Below are positions 22,206 through 31,064 of a stretch of 39,982 bases of DNA, piece by piece (positions within the stretch are counted from its first letter, which is position 1; the number at the start of each line of letters is the position of its first letter). The translations under genes were made by a program, and so were the position numbers. Under the pieces are notes generated by a model, which was not told the DNA's origin, ran no database searches, and saw only the letters and a program-made list of their open reading frames with translations. Location of the stretch: the NCBI GenBank assembly GCA_017610175.1, contig JAFCCO010000015.1:1-39982 (forward strand), read 5' to 3'. This stretch comes from Candidatus Iainarchaeum sp. (GTDB taxonomy: Archaea > Iainarchaeota > Iainarchaeia > Iainarchaeales > GCA-2688035).

Positions 22206-23468
22206 TTGAATCACACAATTTTTTTGCTTTACACAAAGGTTCACGGTGATTTTGACAGCATTCCAAAGGACGTGAAAAACGTAATAGTCGGGATGTTTTT
22301 CTATGTTCTTGCATGGGGAATTTTTGACCCGTTTATCTCAATTTTTATCCACTCAATTGTCGGAAACTATTCCATTGCCGGCGTAATTTACGGCCTTTCG
22401 TTTTTGATTGGGGCGGGCTTTGCAATGCCTGTGGGAGACCTTGCCGACAAGGTGAACAAGATAAAGTATTCTTACAGGTCAATCTTGCTTTACCCTGTTG
22501 TTGGGCTTCTTTACTTTTTTGCGGCGCAGTTTTCCGGAGTGGTTGCACTTGCCCTTCTTTTGGCGGGCAGGGTTCTCAACGGAGTTCTTGCCCTGTTTTG
22601 GATAATGATTGAGGGGTTCATTAGGCTCAAGTCCCCTAAGGGGGAAACATCGGCAACATTCGGGCTTTATATCACAACTTACAAGCTTGCATATGTTGTT
22701 GCCCCATTGTTCACAATCCCGCTTGTTTTGTTTTTAGGAGTTGGTTTGGAAAATGTTCACCTGCTTGCTTTGGCGTTAATTCCTTTTCCAATCATTGCGG
22801 CGTTTATAATTTCAAGAACCAGGGACGGCGGGGAATCACTTAAGCAGGGAATCAACGATGTTGTTGTAAAGGACAGGGTCTTTTTGAAAGAGATTGCCGA
22901 CCTGAAGAAAATTGGCGCGCCGGCTTTTGTTTGCCTTCTCTTGGGTTTCTTCATTAAGGCAATTGACTCAATAATTTTTTTCCTTGTTCCGCTTTTTGCA
23001 ATCTCCCTTAATATGAGCCTTATCGAACTTTCAATTCTCTTCGCGCTCATAAATATTCCTTACCTTTTCTCGTTCTTTTTTGCAGAGCTTGCCGACAGCT
23101 TTGGCAAGGCAAATGTGATTGCGGTTGGGTTTGCAGCCTCCGCAATTGCCCTTATGGCAATCGGGCTCACGCCCTTGCTTGGAGCCACATTTTATGCAGC
23201 CTGCTTTGCGCTTGGATTGATTTTGGCTGTGTTGCGCCCTGCAGTCAACGGCCTGATAACTGACATAACTCCGCGTGCAAATGACGGGGAGATGACAGGG
23301 ACTTACACAATGGTTTTCAGAACAAGCGGGTTTGTAACCCCAATCGCTTTCGGGCTTCTTTCCGAGAGCTTTGGTTTGGCTTCCCCTTTTATGGCGCTCT
23401 CGGTTTTCCTGCTTGCAATGGCGGTTGTAACACTTATCGTAAAAAGAAAGATTGTTGTTAATATTTAG
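22206..23468 (+). CDS. Major facilitator superfamily transporter
   Basis: 420 residues from a TTG at 22206, with GGGTG about 7 bases before; the open frame continues upstream to 22089, overlapping the divergent gene, so the start is uncertain. Twelve hydrophobic segments are visible (for example MFFYVLAWGIFDPFISIFIHS, IAGVIYGLSFLIGAGFAMPVG, VVALALLLAGRVLNGVLALF, FVCLLLGFFIKAIDSIIFFLVP). Between helices 2 and 3 is GDLADKVNK, the MFS motif A loop. The transported compound is unknown. A stretch TATTTAAAC upstream is a likely TATA box. The gene precedes rtcA by 14 bases, probably co-transcribed. Confidence 0.8.
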   Translation: MNHTIFLLYTKVHGDFDSIPKDVKNVIVGMFFYVLAWGIFDPFISIFIHSIVGNYSIAGVIYGLSFLIGAGFAMPVGDLADKVNKIKYSYRSILLYPVVGLLYFFAAQFSGVVALALLLAGRVLNGVLALFWIMIEGFIRLKSPKGETSATFGLYITTYKLAYVVAPLFTIPLVLFLGVGLENVHLLALALIPFPIIAAFIISRTRDGGESLKQGINDVVVKDRVFLKEIADLKKIGAPAFVCLLLGFFIKAIDSIIFFLVPLFAISLNMSLIELSILFALINIPYLFSFFFAELADSFGKANVIAVGFAASAIALMAIGLTPLLGATFYAACFALGLILAVLRPAVNGLITDITPRANDGEMTGTYTMVFRTSGFVTPIAFGLLSESFGLASPFMALSVFLLAMAVVTLIVKRKIVVNI

Positions 23469-23482
23469 TTTGGTGAAAAAAA

Positions 23483-24538
23483 ATGCCTGAATTTGTTGAG
23501 ATTGACGGATCCATTGGAGAGGGAGGGGGCCAGGTTTTGAGGACAAGCTTTGCTTTGGCTGCGCTTCAGGGAAAGCCGATTAAAATTTCAAACATCCGTG
23601 CCTCGCGCCCCAAACCGGGCCTTAGTCCGCAGCACCTTACGGCACTTCAAACCCTTTCAAGCATTTGTGGGGCAGGGATTGAGGGGGCTTTGCGGGGAAG
23701 CGAAAGCGTTTCGTTCATTCCCGGTGAAATTAAGGATTCACAGCTTGCAATCAACATTGGAACAGCGGGAAGCATTTCACTTTTGCTCCAGCAGCTTCTT
23801 CCGGCCGCTCTAAAGTCCAAGTCAAGAATTCGCATTGTTGGTGGCACAAATGTTGATTGGTCTCCCCCGATTGAATTCATGCAGCATCTCTTTTTCCCTT
23901 TGCTCAAAAAAATGGGCGCAAAGTTTAATTTGAGCGTTTCAAAGCGCGGCTATTACCCCAAGGGCAGGGGGATAGTGACTTTTTTAAGCTCAAAGGCAAA
24001 GCTTCCGCTCAAGCCAATTAATCTTGATGAATTTCAGGGCCTGCAGGGGGTTTCTGTTTTTTCGCACTCAAGCAACCTTCCACGGGAAGTAAGCGTTAAT
24101 CAGGCGAAGTCCGCGGAAAACCTTATTCGCGCGGAATTTCCGGATGCAATATTTGCCGAAACCATTGAGTCAAAAAACCCCTCTGACACAATTGGAAGCG
24201 GGATAACACTCATTGCGTCTGACGCAGGCAGGAATAAGTTAAGCGGTTCCGCTCTTGGAAGGCGGGGAAAGCCAGCCGAGCAGGTTGGAAAGGAGGCTGC
24301 GGAAAAACTGCTTGCCCACATTAAGCAGGGAAAAGCGGTTGATTCATTTACCGCCGACCAGTTGATTCCGTTTATGGCTCTTGCAAAGGGATATTCAACA
24401 ATCCATTGCTCCAGACTTTCACAGCACTGCCTCACAAATATTACTGTGTGCGAAAAGCTTCTTGGGGTAAAATTTGGCGTCAAGGGCTTAATTGGGAAAC
24501 AGGCCGAGATTTCTGTTGAGGGAACGGCCTTTACCTGA
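23483..24538 (+). CDS. rtcA: RNA 3'-terminal phosphate cyclase
   Basis: 351 residues, slightly longer than the usual 340. The family features are present: IDGSIGEGGGQVLRTSFALA, IRASRPKPGLSPQHL, RGYYPKGRG (glycine-rich signature) and the catalytic His region SQHCLTNI near the C-terminus. RtcA converts RNA 3'-phosphate into a 2',3'-cyclic phosphate with ATP, through an enzyme-AMP intermediate on His. No RtcB ligase is seen in the window. The 3' end overlaps the convergent glycosyltransferase by 8 bases. Confidence 0.95.
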   Translation: MPEFVEIDGSIGEGGGQVLRTSFALAALQGKPIKISNIRASRPKPGLSPQHLTALQTLSSICGAGIEGALRGSESVSFIPGEIKDSQLAINIGTAGSISLLLQQLLPAALKSKSRIRIVGGTNVDWSPPIEFMQHLFFPLLKKMGAKFNLSVSKRGYYPKGRGIVTFLSSKAKLPLKPINLDEFQGLQGVSVFSHSSNLPREVSVNQAKSAENLIRAEFPDAIFAETIESKNPSDTIGSGITLIASDAGRNKLSGSALGRRGKPAEQVGKEAAEKLLAHIKQGKAVDSFTADQLIPFMALAKGYSTIHCSRLSQHCLTNITVCEKLLGVKFGVKGLIGKQAEISVEGTAFT

Positions 24539-25679
24539 TTTTTTCAAGCAGGTAGCTTCTGTTTTTGAAGAACAACTTTCCCTGCTCGATTATCTTGTTT
24601 TCAGCCTCTTCATTGCTCATGTTGATTGTTTCCTGCACAAAAGAGTAATTTCTTCCAAGCCAGAGCGGAATCAATGCATCAATTACCCTGTCTGAATCTT
24701 CTTTAAATGAAGCAATGCAGTCGAACACTATTTGGCTCCAGAGCTCTGAATCAATTGCCGGAACATCCATTTCACCAACTTTGCCAAACGTTTCCTCGCT
24801 TAGAACTGCCTTCCAGTTTTCAAGCTGCCCGGACTTTCCCAGTTTAAAATTTTCAAGCATTTTTTCCGCGTTAACCTCGAGCTCCTGCGGCTCAACAAAG
24901 CCCTCTTTTTCAAGAACCTCTACATCGTTTACTTTTGTAAGTTTTTCCCATTTCTCGTGGTTTTCTGAAACGATTCCAAACAGCGTTCCCACAACCTGCT
25001 CAAACATTGGCTTAAGGTTTGCGCTTGGGTCCTTTGCGTCGTGAACCTTGCTCCCGAGGAAAACCTGCTTTACTTTAAAGCCGTTTAGCACGGCGTTTGA
25101 AGTCATGAAAATGTCTATTCCGAATTTTGCAACATTGCTTTGCCAGTCAGCCTTTTTCAGCCAGAACTCTGCAAGCCTTGCTGAGAACGAAAAGTCACCG
25201 CCAATCGGCTGCCTTATGTTGTGGCAGAACAGCCCGTAAGTTGTTGGAAAGCATATTTGGTTTGTTATTGTCCCATCGTATTTGTGCCTGCTGTAGTTTG
25301 GGGTGCAGTAGTCAACCCCGTTTACAAGAGGGGTTATCATTTTCTTAATCCATCCCCCGCGGATGCTTCTCAAATCCGAGTCCACAACAACAAAATATTT
25401 TGCGCCCTTTTCCAGCCCAATTTCCCAAATGTCCTTGAACGCACTCCCTTTTCCCGGAACCGGATTTTTGTATGTAACAAACAGCTTTTCGGTTTCTGTT
25501 TCAACGGCTTCAAACACTTCCTTTGTTTTGTCCGTGCTCCCCCCGTCCGAATTTACAATCAGGGCCTTTTTATTTGGAAAGAACTCTCTTAACCCCTTGT
25601 CAACCTGTTCCACAACAAAAGCGATTGTATCTGCATTGTTGTAGCTTGGAATTCCAACCAGAATTTCTATCTCACTCAT
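24531..25679 (-). CDS. GT-A glycosyltransferase, GpgS/mannosylglycerate-synthase-like
   Basis: 382 residues. The N-terminal GT-A domain has IEILVGIPSYNNADTIAFVV, ALIVNSDGGSTDKTKEV, PGKGSAFKDIWEIGLEKGAKYFVVVDSDLRSI with a DSD metal motif, and IGGDFSFSARLAEFWL as acceptor side. The roughly 140-residue C-terminal helical part is typical of larger GT-A families that use glycerate or surface acceptors (GT81-like). The exact product, such as a compatible solute or glycan, is not determinable. It is transcribed divergently from the methyltransferase-like gene, with a 43-base gap. Confidence 0.75.
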   Translation of the reverse strand: MSEIEILVGIPSYNNADTIAFVVEQVDKGLREFFPNKKALIVNSDGGSTDKTKEVFEAVETETEKLFVTYKNPVPGKGSAFKDIWEIGLEKGAKYFVVVDSDLRSIRGGWIKKMITPLVNGVDYCTPNYSRHKYDGTITNQICFPTTYGLFCHNIRQPIGGDFSFSARLAEFWLKKADWQSNVAKFGIDIFMTSNAVLNGFKVKQVFLGSKVHDAKDPSANLKPMFEQVVGTLFGIVSENHEKWEKLTKVNDVEVLEKEGFVEPQELEVNAEKMLENFKLGKSGQLENWKAVLSEETFGKVGEMDVPAIDSELWSQIVFDCIASFKEDSDRVIDALIPLWLGRNYSFVQETINMSNEEAENKIIEQGKLFFKNRSYLLEKIR

Positions 25680-25722
25680 TTAACCACAATCAATTTAAAT
25701 CACGCAAGCAATTAAATAGGTT

Positions 25723-26538
25723 ATGCCTGCAAAGAAACCAAAATTGCCTTCTCCAAAAAAACTTAGGGCAGGGCAGAAAAACCAAGGTGTAATTGCGCCA
25801 CTTAGGGGGAAGCGCACGGCAGAGAGGACTGCGCTTGCTGTTGCAATTCGCGGCACAAAACAGGGTCTGGTTTTCAAGGGGGGAGTAAGACAGCGCGACA
25901 AACTTTCAGCTTTCGGAGAGCACTATCTCTTTAGAAAAAAGGCCAAGGGAGAGGACCGGGCGGTTGACAACCCTTTCCGCTTTGTCGGGGGGGCGCATCG
26001 CGCAAGGAGCTTTTTCAAGGAAGGGGTTCTTGGGACAAGAATTGTTGACAAGGCCAGAACAACTTTGAGGCGCAAGGGAAAGCTCCGCATTCTTGATATT
26101 GGAAGTGCGGGTGGGCAATATTGGGCTCATTTTCTGAAAAAATTCAGTGCGGAGGAACGCGCCCGCATTGAAATTCACACACTTAACCCATCCAACCACT
26201 ACCGCCAGCTTCTCTCCGCGATAACTCCGCAGAGAAACCAGCATGTTGGGGTAATTGAAACAAAGTCGCCCCATAAGCTTGGCAAGTTTGATGTTGTTAC
26301 TGCATTTTATTCAATTGGTGAAAAGACCGGAACAACCGTTCATGATTCGTTCAGAAAAATTAAGGGTCTGCTTAGCCCCAACGGAACAAGCTATTCTTTC
26401 ATTGGCCACAAGGGGATGCGTGTTGAACCAACCCGCGCGGACCTGAACAAGGTGCTTGGAACGAGATTCAAGCTTGATTTGTTCAAGTGGGATAAGAAAA
26501 CCTTTAATCACCCGGTTGTTTTTACCAGGCAAAAGTGA
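25723..26538 (+). CDS. SAM-dependent methyltransferase-like protein with basic N-terminal region
   Basis: 271 residues. The N-terminal 60 residues are very basic (PAKKPKLPSPKKLRAGQKN), suggesting nucleic acid contact. The middle has a Rossmann methyltransferase motif I, LRILDIGSAGGQYW (about residues 122-135), followed by IEIHTLNPSN (motif II-like), FDVVTAFYSIGE (motif IV-like) and a LLSPNGTSYSFIGH post-motif strand. The substrate is not recognisable. A weak archaeal TATA (AATTTAAATC) lies upstream. The C-terminus is cut close to the convergent prepilin peptidase gene (30-base gap). Confidence 0.6.
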   Translation: MPAKKPKLPSPKKLRAGQKNQGVIAPLRGKRTAERTALAVAIRGTKQGLVFKGGVRQRDKLSAFGEHYLFRKKAKGEDRAVDNPFRFVGGAHRARSFFKEGVLGTRIVDKARTTLRRKGKLRILDIGSAGGQYWAHFLKKFSAEERARIEIHTLNPSNHYRQLLSAITPQRNQHVGVIETKSPHKLGKFDVVTAFYSIGEKTGTTVHDSFRKIKGLLSPNGTSYSFIGHKGMRVEPTRADLNKVLGTRFKLDLFKWDKKTFNHPVVFTRQK

Positions 26539-26568
26539 AAGCATGTCTGACTTTGAATCCTGCACTGC

Positions 26569-27381
26569 TTAAATTATCAGGAAAGAGAACAGTTCCGGGC
26601 TTAGCAGAATCAGCACGGTTCCTAAGAAGATGAACGGGCCGAATGGCGGCATATCCCTGTAAACTGGGACTTTTGAGATTCCTATTTTTTTGAGCTTTTC
26701 AATTTCCTTGTCTCCAATTATTCTCTTTATCCCCAGGCCGATTTTTCCCGCGATTTCCTTGTCTAGGAATTCAATCGCAACAACCTCATCCTCTTCAAGT
26801 TTCTTCAGTTCAACTTCTTTGAGGAAGAAGTTCTTTTTGATTCCCTTTTCAAATGCAAGGAATGCAAGCGCAAAAAGCGCTGCAACCGAGAACATTAGCA
26901 GGGCTGTCACTTCAATCATCCCAACAGAGTAAACAAAGTAAAAGTATGCCGCAATAACTGTTCCCAGTACACCAGACTTTAGAATCCCGTCCTTGTTTGC
27001 ATTCAGGTCAATTCCTTTTCTCCAGTATCTTGCAAGGTAGTATACTGAGTAGAACACCATTGAGAGCAGTGCTGCCGCAAGAAGCACGTGCATCACAAAC
27101 ACCCGCCCGTTCAGGTAGGGGAGAAGCATTGCAATTCCCGTAAACAGCTTTACATCCCCGCCCCCGATTTTTCCAAGCCAGTAAAGCACAAAGCCTATTG
27201 CAAAAACCAGTGCGGGGACAGCCAAAGCTGTCAGGTTAAATTCAACCAGGTTAATTATTAGCCCGGCGGCAATCATTGAGTAGGTTATTTTGTCGGGAAT
27301 CAGCCCTGTTTTTGCGTCGGTGTATGCCGCCAAACCTGTTCCAGCAAGCAGTATTGCTTCCTTCACAAGCAGCAGAACCAT
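26569..27381 (-). CDS. Prepilin peptidase, A24 family (PibD/FlaK/EppA-like)
   Basis: 270 residues with about six hydrophobic segments. The two catalytic aspartates are in YTDAKTGLIPD (D22) and GKIGGGDVKLF (D76, GxGD-type). A basic/acidic cytosolic loop follows (KNFFLKEVELKKLEEDEVVAIEF, about residues 176-200). The enzyme cleaves class III signal peptides of archaeal pilins, archaellins or adhesins in the membrane. Its own substrates are not visible in this window. It ends the minus-strand run that begins with SRP54 and the NTP phosphatase, whose stop lies one base from its start codon, suggesting coupling. Confidence 0.9.
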   Translation of the reverse strand: MVLLLVKEAILLAGTGLAAYTDAKTGLIPDKITYSMIAAGLIINLVEFNLTALAVPALVFAIGFVLYWLGKIGGGDVKLFTGIAMLLPYLNGRVFVMHVLLAAALLSMVFYSVYYLARYWRKGIDLNANKDGILKSGVLGTVIAAYFYFVYSVGMIEVTALLMFSVAALFALAFLAFEKGIKKNFFLKEVELKKLEEDEVVAIEFLDKEIAGKIGLGIKRIIGDKEIEKLKKIGISKVPVYRDMPPFGPFIFLGTVLILLSPELFSFLII

Positions 27382-27912
27382 TTATTCACCGTAGTATTCC
27401 TTGTTTACTATTGGGGCAAGGGCCATTATTACGCCCATTTCCTGCAGCAGGCTTCTTGGGACTTCTTTTTTTGTAAGCCGCCCTATTGCGCCGAGCTCAT
27501 CCTTTGCGTTTTCATCCCATTCTTCAAGGAATACGTCGCTTACCTCTTTGCCCTCGTTGATTATTTTGTCAACCACAACCTTTGGGTATTCAAAGGCAGG
27601 CGTTAACCCCAAATGAATTTGTTTTCCGTCAAATATTGCTATTGCCGCTGCATCAAGGTAGCCGGTTTTTGTCCCTTGAACCTTGAAGATTCCGGCCTCA
27701 ACCCCGACAGAGTAGTCGCACTTCTCTTTTTCCCAAGCTCTCTTTGCCCTGTTCTCTGCTCCCTTGATTGTTTCATCAAGCGACTGGGGCTGGTCACTCA
27801 CCCCTGATTTAACGGAGAAGCCCTTTATTTCAAATTCCTTAAAATATCTTGCAAAGGCTTTCTCAACAGCCTTAATTTTTGCCGGACTCTTTGATCCAAC
27901 GGCAACAATCAT
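27382..27912 (-). CDS. Inosine/xanthosine triphosphatase (DUF84/YjjX family)
   Basis: 176 residues from ATG 27912, supported by GGAG 5 bases upstream; the longer frame to 28026 overlaps the upstream gene. The N-terminus IVAVGSKSPAKIKAVEKAF is the ITPase-like nucleotide loop, and GVSDQPQSLDETIKGAENRA is the second conserved helix, followed by YSVGVEAGIFKV, a family hallmark. It removes deaminated purine nucleotides (ITP, XTP) from the pool. The start overlaps the preceding stop by four bases (ATGA), so translation is coupled to the upstream gene. Confidence 0.88.
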   Translation of the reverse strand: MIVAVGSKSPAKIKAVEKAFARYFKEFEIKGFSVKSGVSDQPQSLDETIKGAENRAKRAWEKEKCDYSVGVEAGIFKVQGTKTGYLDAAAIAIFDGKQIHLGLTPAFEYPKVVVDKIINEGKEVSDVFLEEWDENAKDELGAIGRLTKKEVPRSLLQEMGVIMALAPIVNKEYYGE

Positions 27913-28535
27913 TCCTTCCACTCCTTTTTTATTATGTGTTCCCCTTTCCTGTGCAGGTAATCCCTTACCCAGCCTGTTTCTTCTCGCAGCGCTGTCCTGA
28001 ATGTTCTCATGAATTCTGGGCCGCATGGTGCAAGAATTTTGTTTATTTCAGCGATTGCTTGTCTGCTGAATACAACTCTTGTTTCTCCCTTGAATGAAAT
28101 TCTTCCTGTTGCGTGAAGCCTTTCAAGCATTTTGCTTACCTTTTGCCTTTTTGCTTTTGCAGGCAGATCAATTGCGGCAAACGCCCTTCTTTCAGCCATT
28201 CCCCTGGCTATTGGTTCAAACTGTTTGGGTAGAACAACTTGCCCTGTTTTGTGGTGTGTTTTGAATATTTCTCTTAGCAGTGGTTTTGAAAGCCGCGTTA
28301 CAATTCTCCCACCTTTCCTTTCAATGGTTTCAATCTTTGGGCTTATTACCCTGTCAAGGAATGCAATGCGGTGGTGTTCAAGCGGGCCTATTTTTCCCCG
28401 GAATTCAATTCTTGTTACTCTTCCTCCCACTCTTACGGGATTTTTCCATTTCTTTGCTCTCGCTCCGTAAACAGGCCATTTATCCCTGCCTTCTTGTTTT
28501 TTGATTTTTCTTTTTGCGGCTTTTGGTTTAGCCAT
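27909..28535 (-). CDS. Basic protein of unknown function, in the SRP54 operon
   Basis: 208 residues and strongly basic at both ends (AKPKAAKRKIKKQEGRDKW; HRKGEHIIKKEWKE). The interior has a strand-rich region (VRVGGRVTRIEFRGKIGPLEHHRIAFLDRVIS) and a helix region near residues 130-165 (KVSKMLERLHATGRISFKGETRVVFSRQAI) that looks winged-helix-like. I do not recognise a family. High Lys/Arg content and location between SRP54 and the NTP phosphatase suggest a ribosome- or RNA-associated role, which is inference. It starts 13 bases after the SRP54 M-domain stop and overlaps the next start by four bases. Confidence 0.72.
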   Translation of the reverse strand: MAKPKAAKRKIKKQEGRDKWPVYGARAKKWKNPVRVGGRVTRIEFRGKIGPLEHHRIAFLDRVISPKIETIERKGGRIVTRLSKPLLREIFKTHHKTGQVVLPKQFEPIARGMAERRAFAAIDLPAKAKRQKVSKMLERLHATGRISFKGETRVVFSRQAIAEINKILAPCGPEFMRTFRTALREETGWVRDYLHRKGEHIIKKEWKE

Positions 28536-28548
28536 GTTTCAATACACC

Positions 28549-28971
28549 CTACTTTAGCCTGAACTTTTTCTTTTTCTTCTTTCCAAACATTTGCATTAGC
28601 TTGTTTGGGTCAAACCCTTTTTCGCTTTTAAGTTTTTTTTCGTCAAGTCCCTTGAACTTTTTGAACATCTTCTGCATTTGCTTGTATTGCTTGATTAATT
28701 CCCTTACGTCTGCTTCCTTTTTCCCGCTGCCCTTTGCAATCCTGAGAATCCTGTTTTTGTTCAAGAGATCGGGCTCCCTTTTTTCCTGGGGGGTCATGCT
28801 GTCCATTATGACCTTGAAGCCGTCGAGCTTTTCCCCGGTCATGTCAAGCACTTCTTTTGGGAGTTGCGCTTTCATTCCAAGCATTTCTGCAACCTTTGAG
28901 ATTGGCCCCATTTTTTTTGTTGCCTCAAGCTGTTTGTAGAACATTTCAAGGTTGAATCCCCCGTTCAGCAT
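28549..28971 (-). CDS. srp54: SRP54 C-terminal M domain, in a separate reading frame
   Basis: 140 residues from ATG 28971. The sequence is the methionine-rich M domain: GGFNLEMFYKQLEATKKMGP, SKVAEMLGMKAQL, DGFKVIMDSMTPQEKREPDLLNKNRILRIAKGSGK, and KQYKQMQKMFKKF, which binds SRP RNA helix 8 and signal sequences. It lies in a frame shifted relative to the NG-domain frame and overlaps it by 26 bases. GGAGG is only 2 bases before this ATG; another ATG at 28944 directly follows the NG stop (TGAAATG). See the SRP54 finding for possible meanings. The C-terminus ends in a basic KKKKKKFRLK, usual for archaeal SRP54. Confidence 0.85.
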   Translation of the reverse strand: MLNGGFNLEMFYKQLEATKKMGPISKVAEMLGMKAQLPKEVLDMTGEKLDGFKVIMDSMTPQEKREPDLLNKNRILRIAKGSGKKEADVRELIKQYKQMQKMFKKFKGLDEKKLKSEKGFDPNKLMQMFGKKKKKKFRLK

Positions 28972-29866
28972 GTCCTCCGGAGAGAGTTTGCAAATCCCCG
29001 TAGCCCATTATCCTTGATAAGAACCTGTTTGCGTCAAACTCCTCCAAATCGTCAAGCTTTTCTCCTGTTCCAATAAATTTGACGTCTGCGTCTGTTTCGT
29101 TGCATGCAACAAGCGAGCCGCCTCCTTTTGCAGAGCCGTCCATTCTTGTAATTATCACTCCGTTTACCCCGACCGCGTCGTGGAATGCTATTGCCTGTTT
29201 CTTTGCAAGCTGCCCAACGTCTGCCCCAATCACAAGCCATTTGTCCTGCGGCTTAAACACCTTGTTGATTGCCTTTATTTCGCCGGCAAGCTCATCGTTG
29301 AGCGCGTCCCTTCCTGCGCTGTCAACAATTACCAAATCCGCTTTCTTAAGTTCCTTAATTCCATTTTCAACAATTTTGTGCGCGACCTTTTCTTTTGGGT
29401 CTCCGTAGAACGGAACCTTTAGTTTTGAGCTGAGCTGCTGCAGCTGTTCAAATGCGGCCGGCCTGTATGAGTCCGCACAAATCAGCCCGACGTTTAGTCC
29501 GCGCTTCATGTAGTATTTTGCAAGCTTTGCGGTCGTGGTTGTTTTTCCCATTCCATAAAGTCCGACAAGCAGGATTTTCTTCGGCTTTTCAGGCGCAGCC
29601 TTTGCGTCCCCTCCAAGCAGGCCCACAAGCTCATCGTATGAAACCTTGAGAACGTGCTCCCGCCTGGTTAATCCCTTCGGGATATTTTCCTTGAGCGCCT
29701 CTTCCTCTATTTTCTTGCTTATTTCCAGAACAAGTGAGATTTCAACGTCTGATGAAATAAGGGCCCTTTGAATGTCCTTTACCGCCTCTTTAATTGCTCC
29801 TTTGTCGAGGACTGTTGCCTTTCTTAGTCCCTCCATTGCGCCCCTTAATTTGTTTCCTAAACCCAT
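28946..29866 (-). CDS. srp54: SRP54 N and G domains, frame ends before M domain
   Basis: 306 residues. The N domain (first about 85 residues) is followed by the GTPase: GLYGMGKTTTTAKLAKYY (G1), ADSYRPAAFEQL (insertion box), IVDSAGRDALN (G3), VIITRMDGSAKGG (G4, with T-R-x-D and DGxAKGG), and FIGTGEKLDDLEEF (G5). SRP54 carries nascent chains to FtsY at the membrane. After GYGDLQTLS the frame runs into an unrelated stretch (GGHAERGIQP) and stops at 28946, instead of continuing into PEDMLNGGF. Adding two bases to the CTCTCT run at 28981-28986 would restore one 440-odd-residue protein. The start ATG is at 29866. Confidence 0.93.
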   Translation of the reverse strand: MGLGNKLRGAMEGLRKATVLDKGAIKEAVKDIQRALISSDVEISLVLEISKKIEEEALKENIPKGLTRREHVLKVSYDELVGLLGGDAKAAPEKPKKILLVGLYGMGKTTTTAKLAKYYMKRGLNVGLICADSYRPAAFEQLQQLSSKLKVPFYGDPKEKVAHKIVENGIKELKKADLVIVDSAGRDALNDELAGEIKAINKVFKPQDKWLVIGADVGQLAKKQAIAFHDAVGVNGVIITRMDGSAKGGGSLVACNETDADVKFIGTGEKLDDLEEFDANRFLSRIMGYGDLQTLSGGHAERGIQP

Positions 29867-29933
29867 CTATTCACCTTATAGTTAAATTCTGCGGGAAAAG
29901 CATTAAATATGGTTCTTGGCTTGCTGTTTTTAT

Positions 29934-31013
29934 ATGAACAGATATCTGTTGCTTAATTTTTTGCCGAATATTGCCATCGCCTCTTCTCTTCTGTTTATTC
30001 CAATAATTGCGCAGAATTTCGGGTTAAGCCTTTTTGAGCTTGGGCTAATCGGCTCGGCTTACAGCATCGGTTCGCTGATTTCCTATTATTTGTTTGGCTG
30101 GTGGAGTGACCGCACAGGAAACCGGGTTGGATTTGTTAAGATTGGATTGTTTGTTCTTGCAATCACAATTTACTCCCAGGTGCTGATGTCTGATTTCTTT
30201 TCAATGCTTGTGATTAGGTTCTTTGCCGGCTTTGCAATCGGAATTTTTACTTTTCCCCTTGTGGCTGCGGTAAGCGAGCTTGACGGGATGAAGAGAAAGC
30301 TTGCAGTCCTAACCTCTTTTGGTTCGCTTGGCTGGTTTGTGGGGCAGTTGGCCGGCGGGATTCTTCAGGACTTTTCGTTGATTTTTATTGCGGGGGCAAT
30401 TCTTTGCCTAATCTCGGGCTTTGTGGCTTTGACTTTCCCAAAAACCAGAAGCAGTAAGGTTTTTGTTTCAAAATTCCCTGTCTCCCTTATTAGGAAGAAT
30501 CTTCGGCTGTATCTTGCGGTTTTTCTGAGGCATGTCGGGGCGTGGACTGTTTGGATAATTTTTCCGCTTTATCTTCTCAGCATTGGGGCTGACATTTTTT
30601 GGATCGGGGCAATAAGTTCAATCAATCCGTTGGTGCAGTTTTTTGTAATGCGCTTTGTCGGCAAAATTACCGGCAGGGTTCGTGAAGCCACCATAATAAA
30701 GGTCGGGTTTTTGTTTGCCGCACTTACCTTTGTTGCGCTCTCGTTCACAACACATTTTTTGCAGGTAATTTTTGTTGAGCTTTTGCTTGGGGTTAGTTGG
30801 GCTTGCATTTACACAGGCTCGCTAATTCATCTTGCCTCAAACAACAATGAAAAGTCAACTGCAACTGCCTTGTTTGGAAGCACCACAAGGCTTTCCATGG
30901 TCATTGGGCCAATTATTGGCGGGTCAATCGCATTTTTGTTTGGATTCAGGGCAACAATGTATTTTGCGGTTGCCGCGTGCCTTGTTGCCCTGTTTATTTC
31001 GCGAAAATTGTAA
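29934..31013 (+). CDS. Major facilitator superfamily transporter
   Basis: 359 residues from ATG 29934 (MNRYLLLNFLPNIAIA); a further upstream frame to 29916 overlaps the divergent region. About 11-12 hydrophobic segments are visible. The helix 2-3 loop GWWSDRTGNRVGF is the MFS motif A. It resembles drug/sugar-efflux transporters in general but no substrate can be named. A TATA-like CATTAAATATG lies at about 29901-29911, about 25 bases upstream. It is divergent from SRP54. Confidence 0.82.
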   Translation: MNRYLLLNFLPNIAIASSLLFIPIIAQNFGLSLFELGLIGSAYSIGSLISYYLFGWWSDRTGNRVGFVKIGLFVLAITIYSQVLMSDFFSMLVIRFFAGFAIGIFTFPLVAAVSELDGMKRKLAVLTSFGSLGWFVGQLAGGILQDFSLIFIAGAILCLISGFVALTFPKTRSSKVFVSKFPVSLIRKNLRLYLAVFLRHVGAWTVWIIFPLYLLSIGADIFWIGAISSINPLVQFFVMRFVGKITGRVREATIIKVGFLFAALTFVALSFTTHFLQVIFVELLLGVSWACIYTGSLIHLASNNNEKSTATALFGSTTRLSMVIGPIIGGSIAFLFGFRATMYFAVAACLVALFISRKL

Positions 31014-31064
31014 ACGCAAGGAATAAATACTAAATCGTATTAATTTATTGTAGGAGGCGATAAC

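Noticed and set aside
23031..23546. 171-codon open frame on the minus strand opposite the MFS gene
   Set aside because: Overlaps well-supported transmembrane coding on the plus strand; Cys/Lys-rich shadow with no family features.
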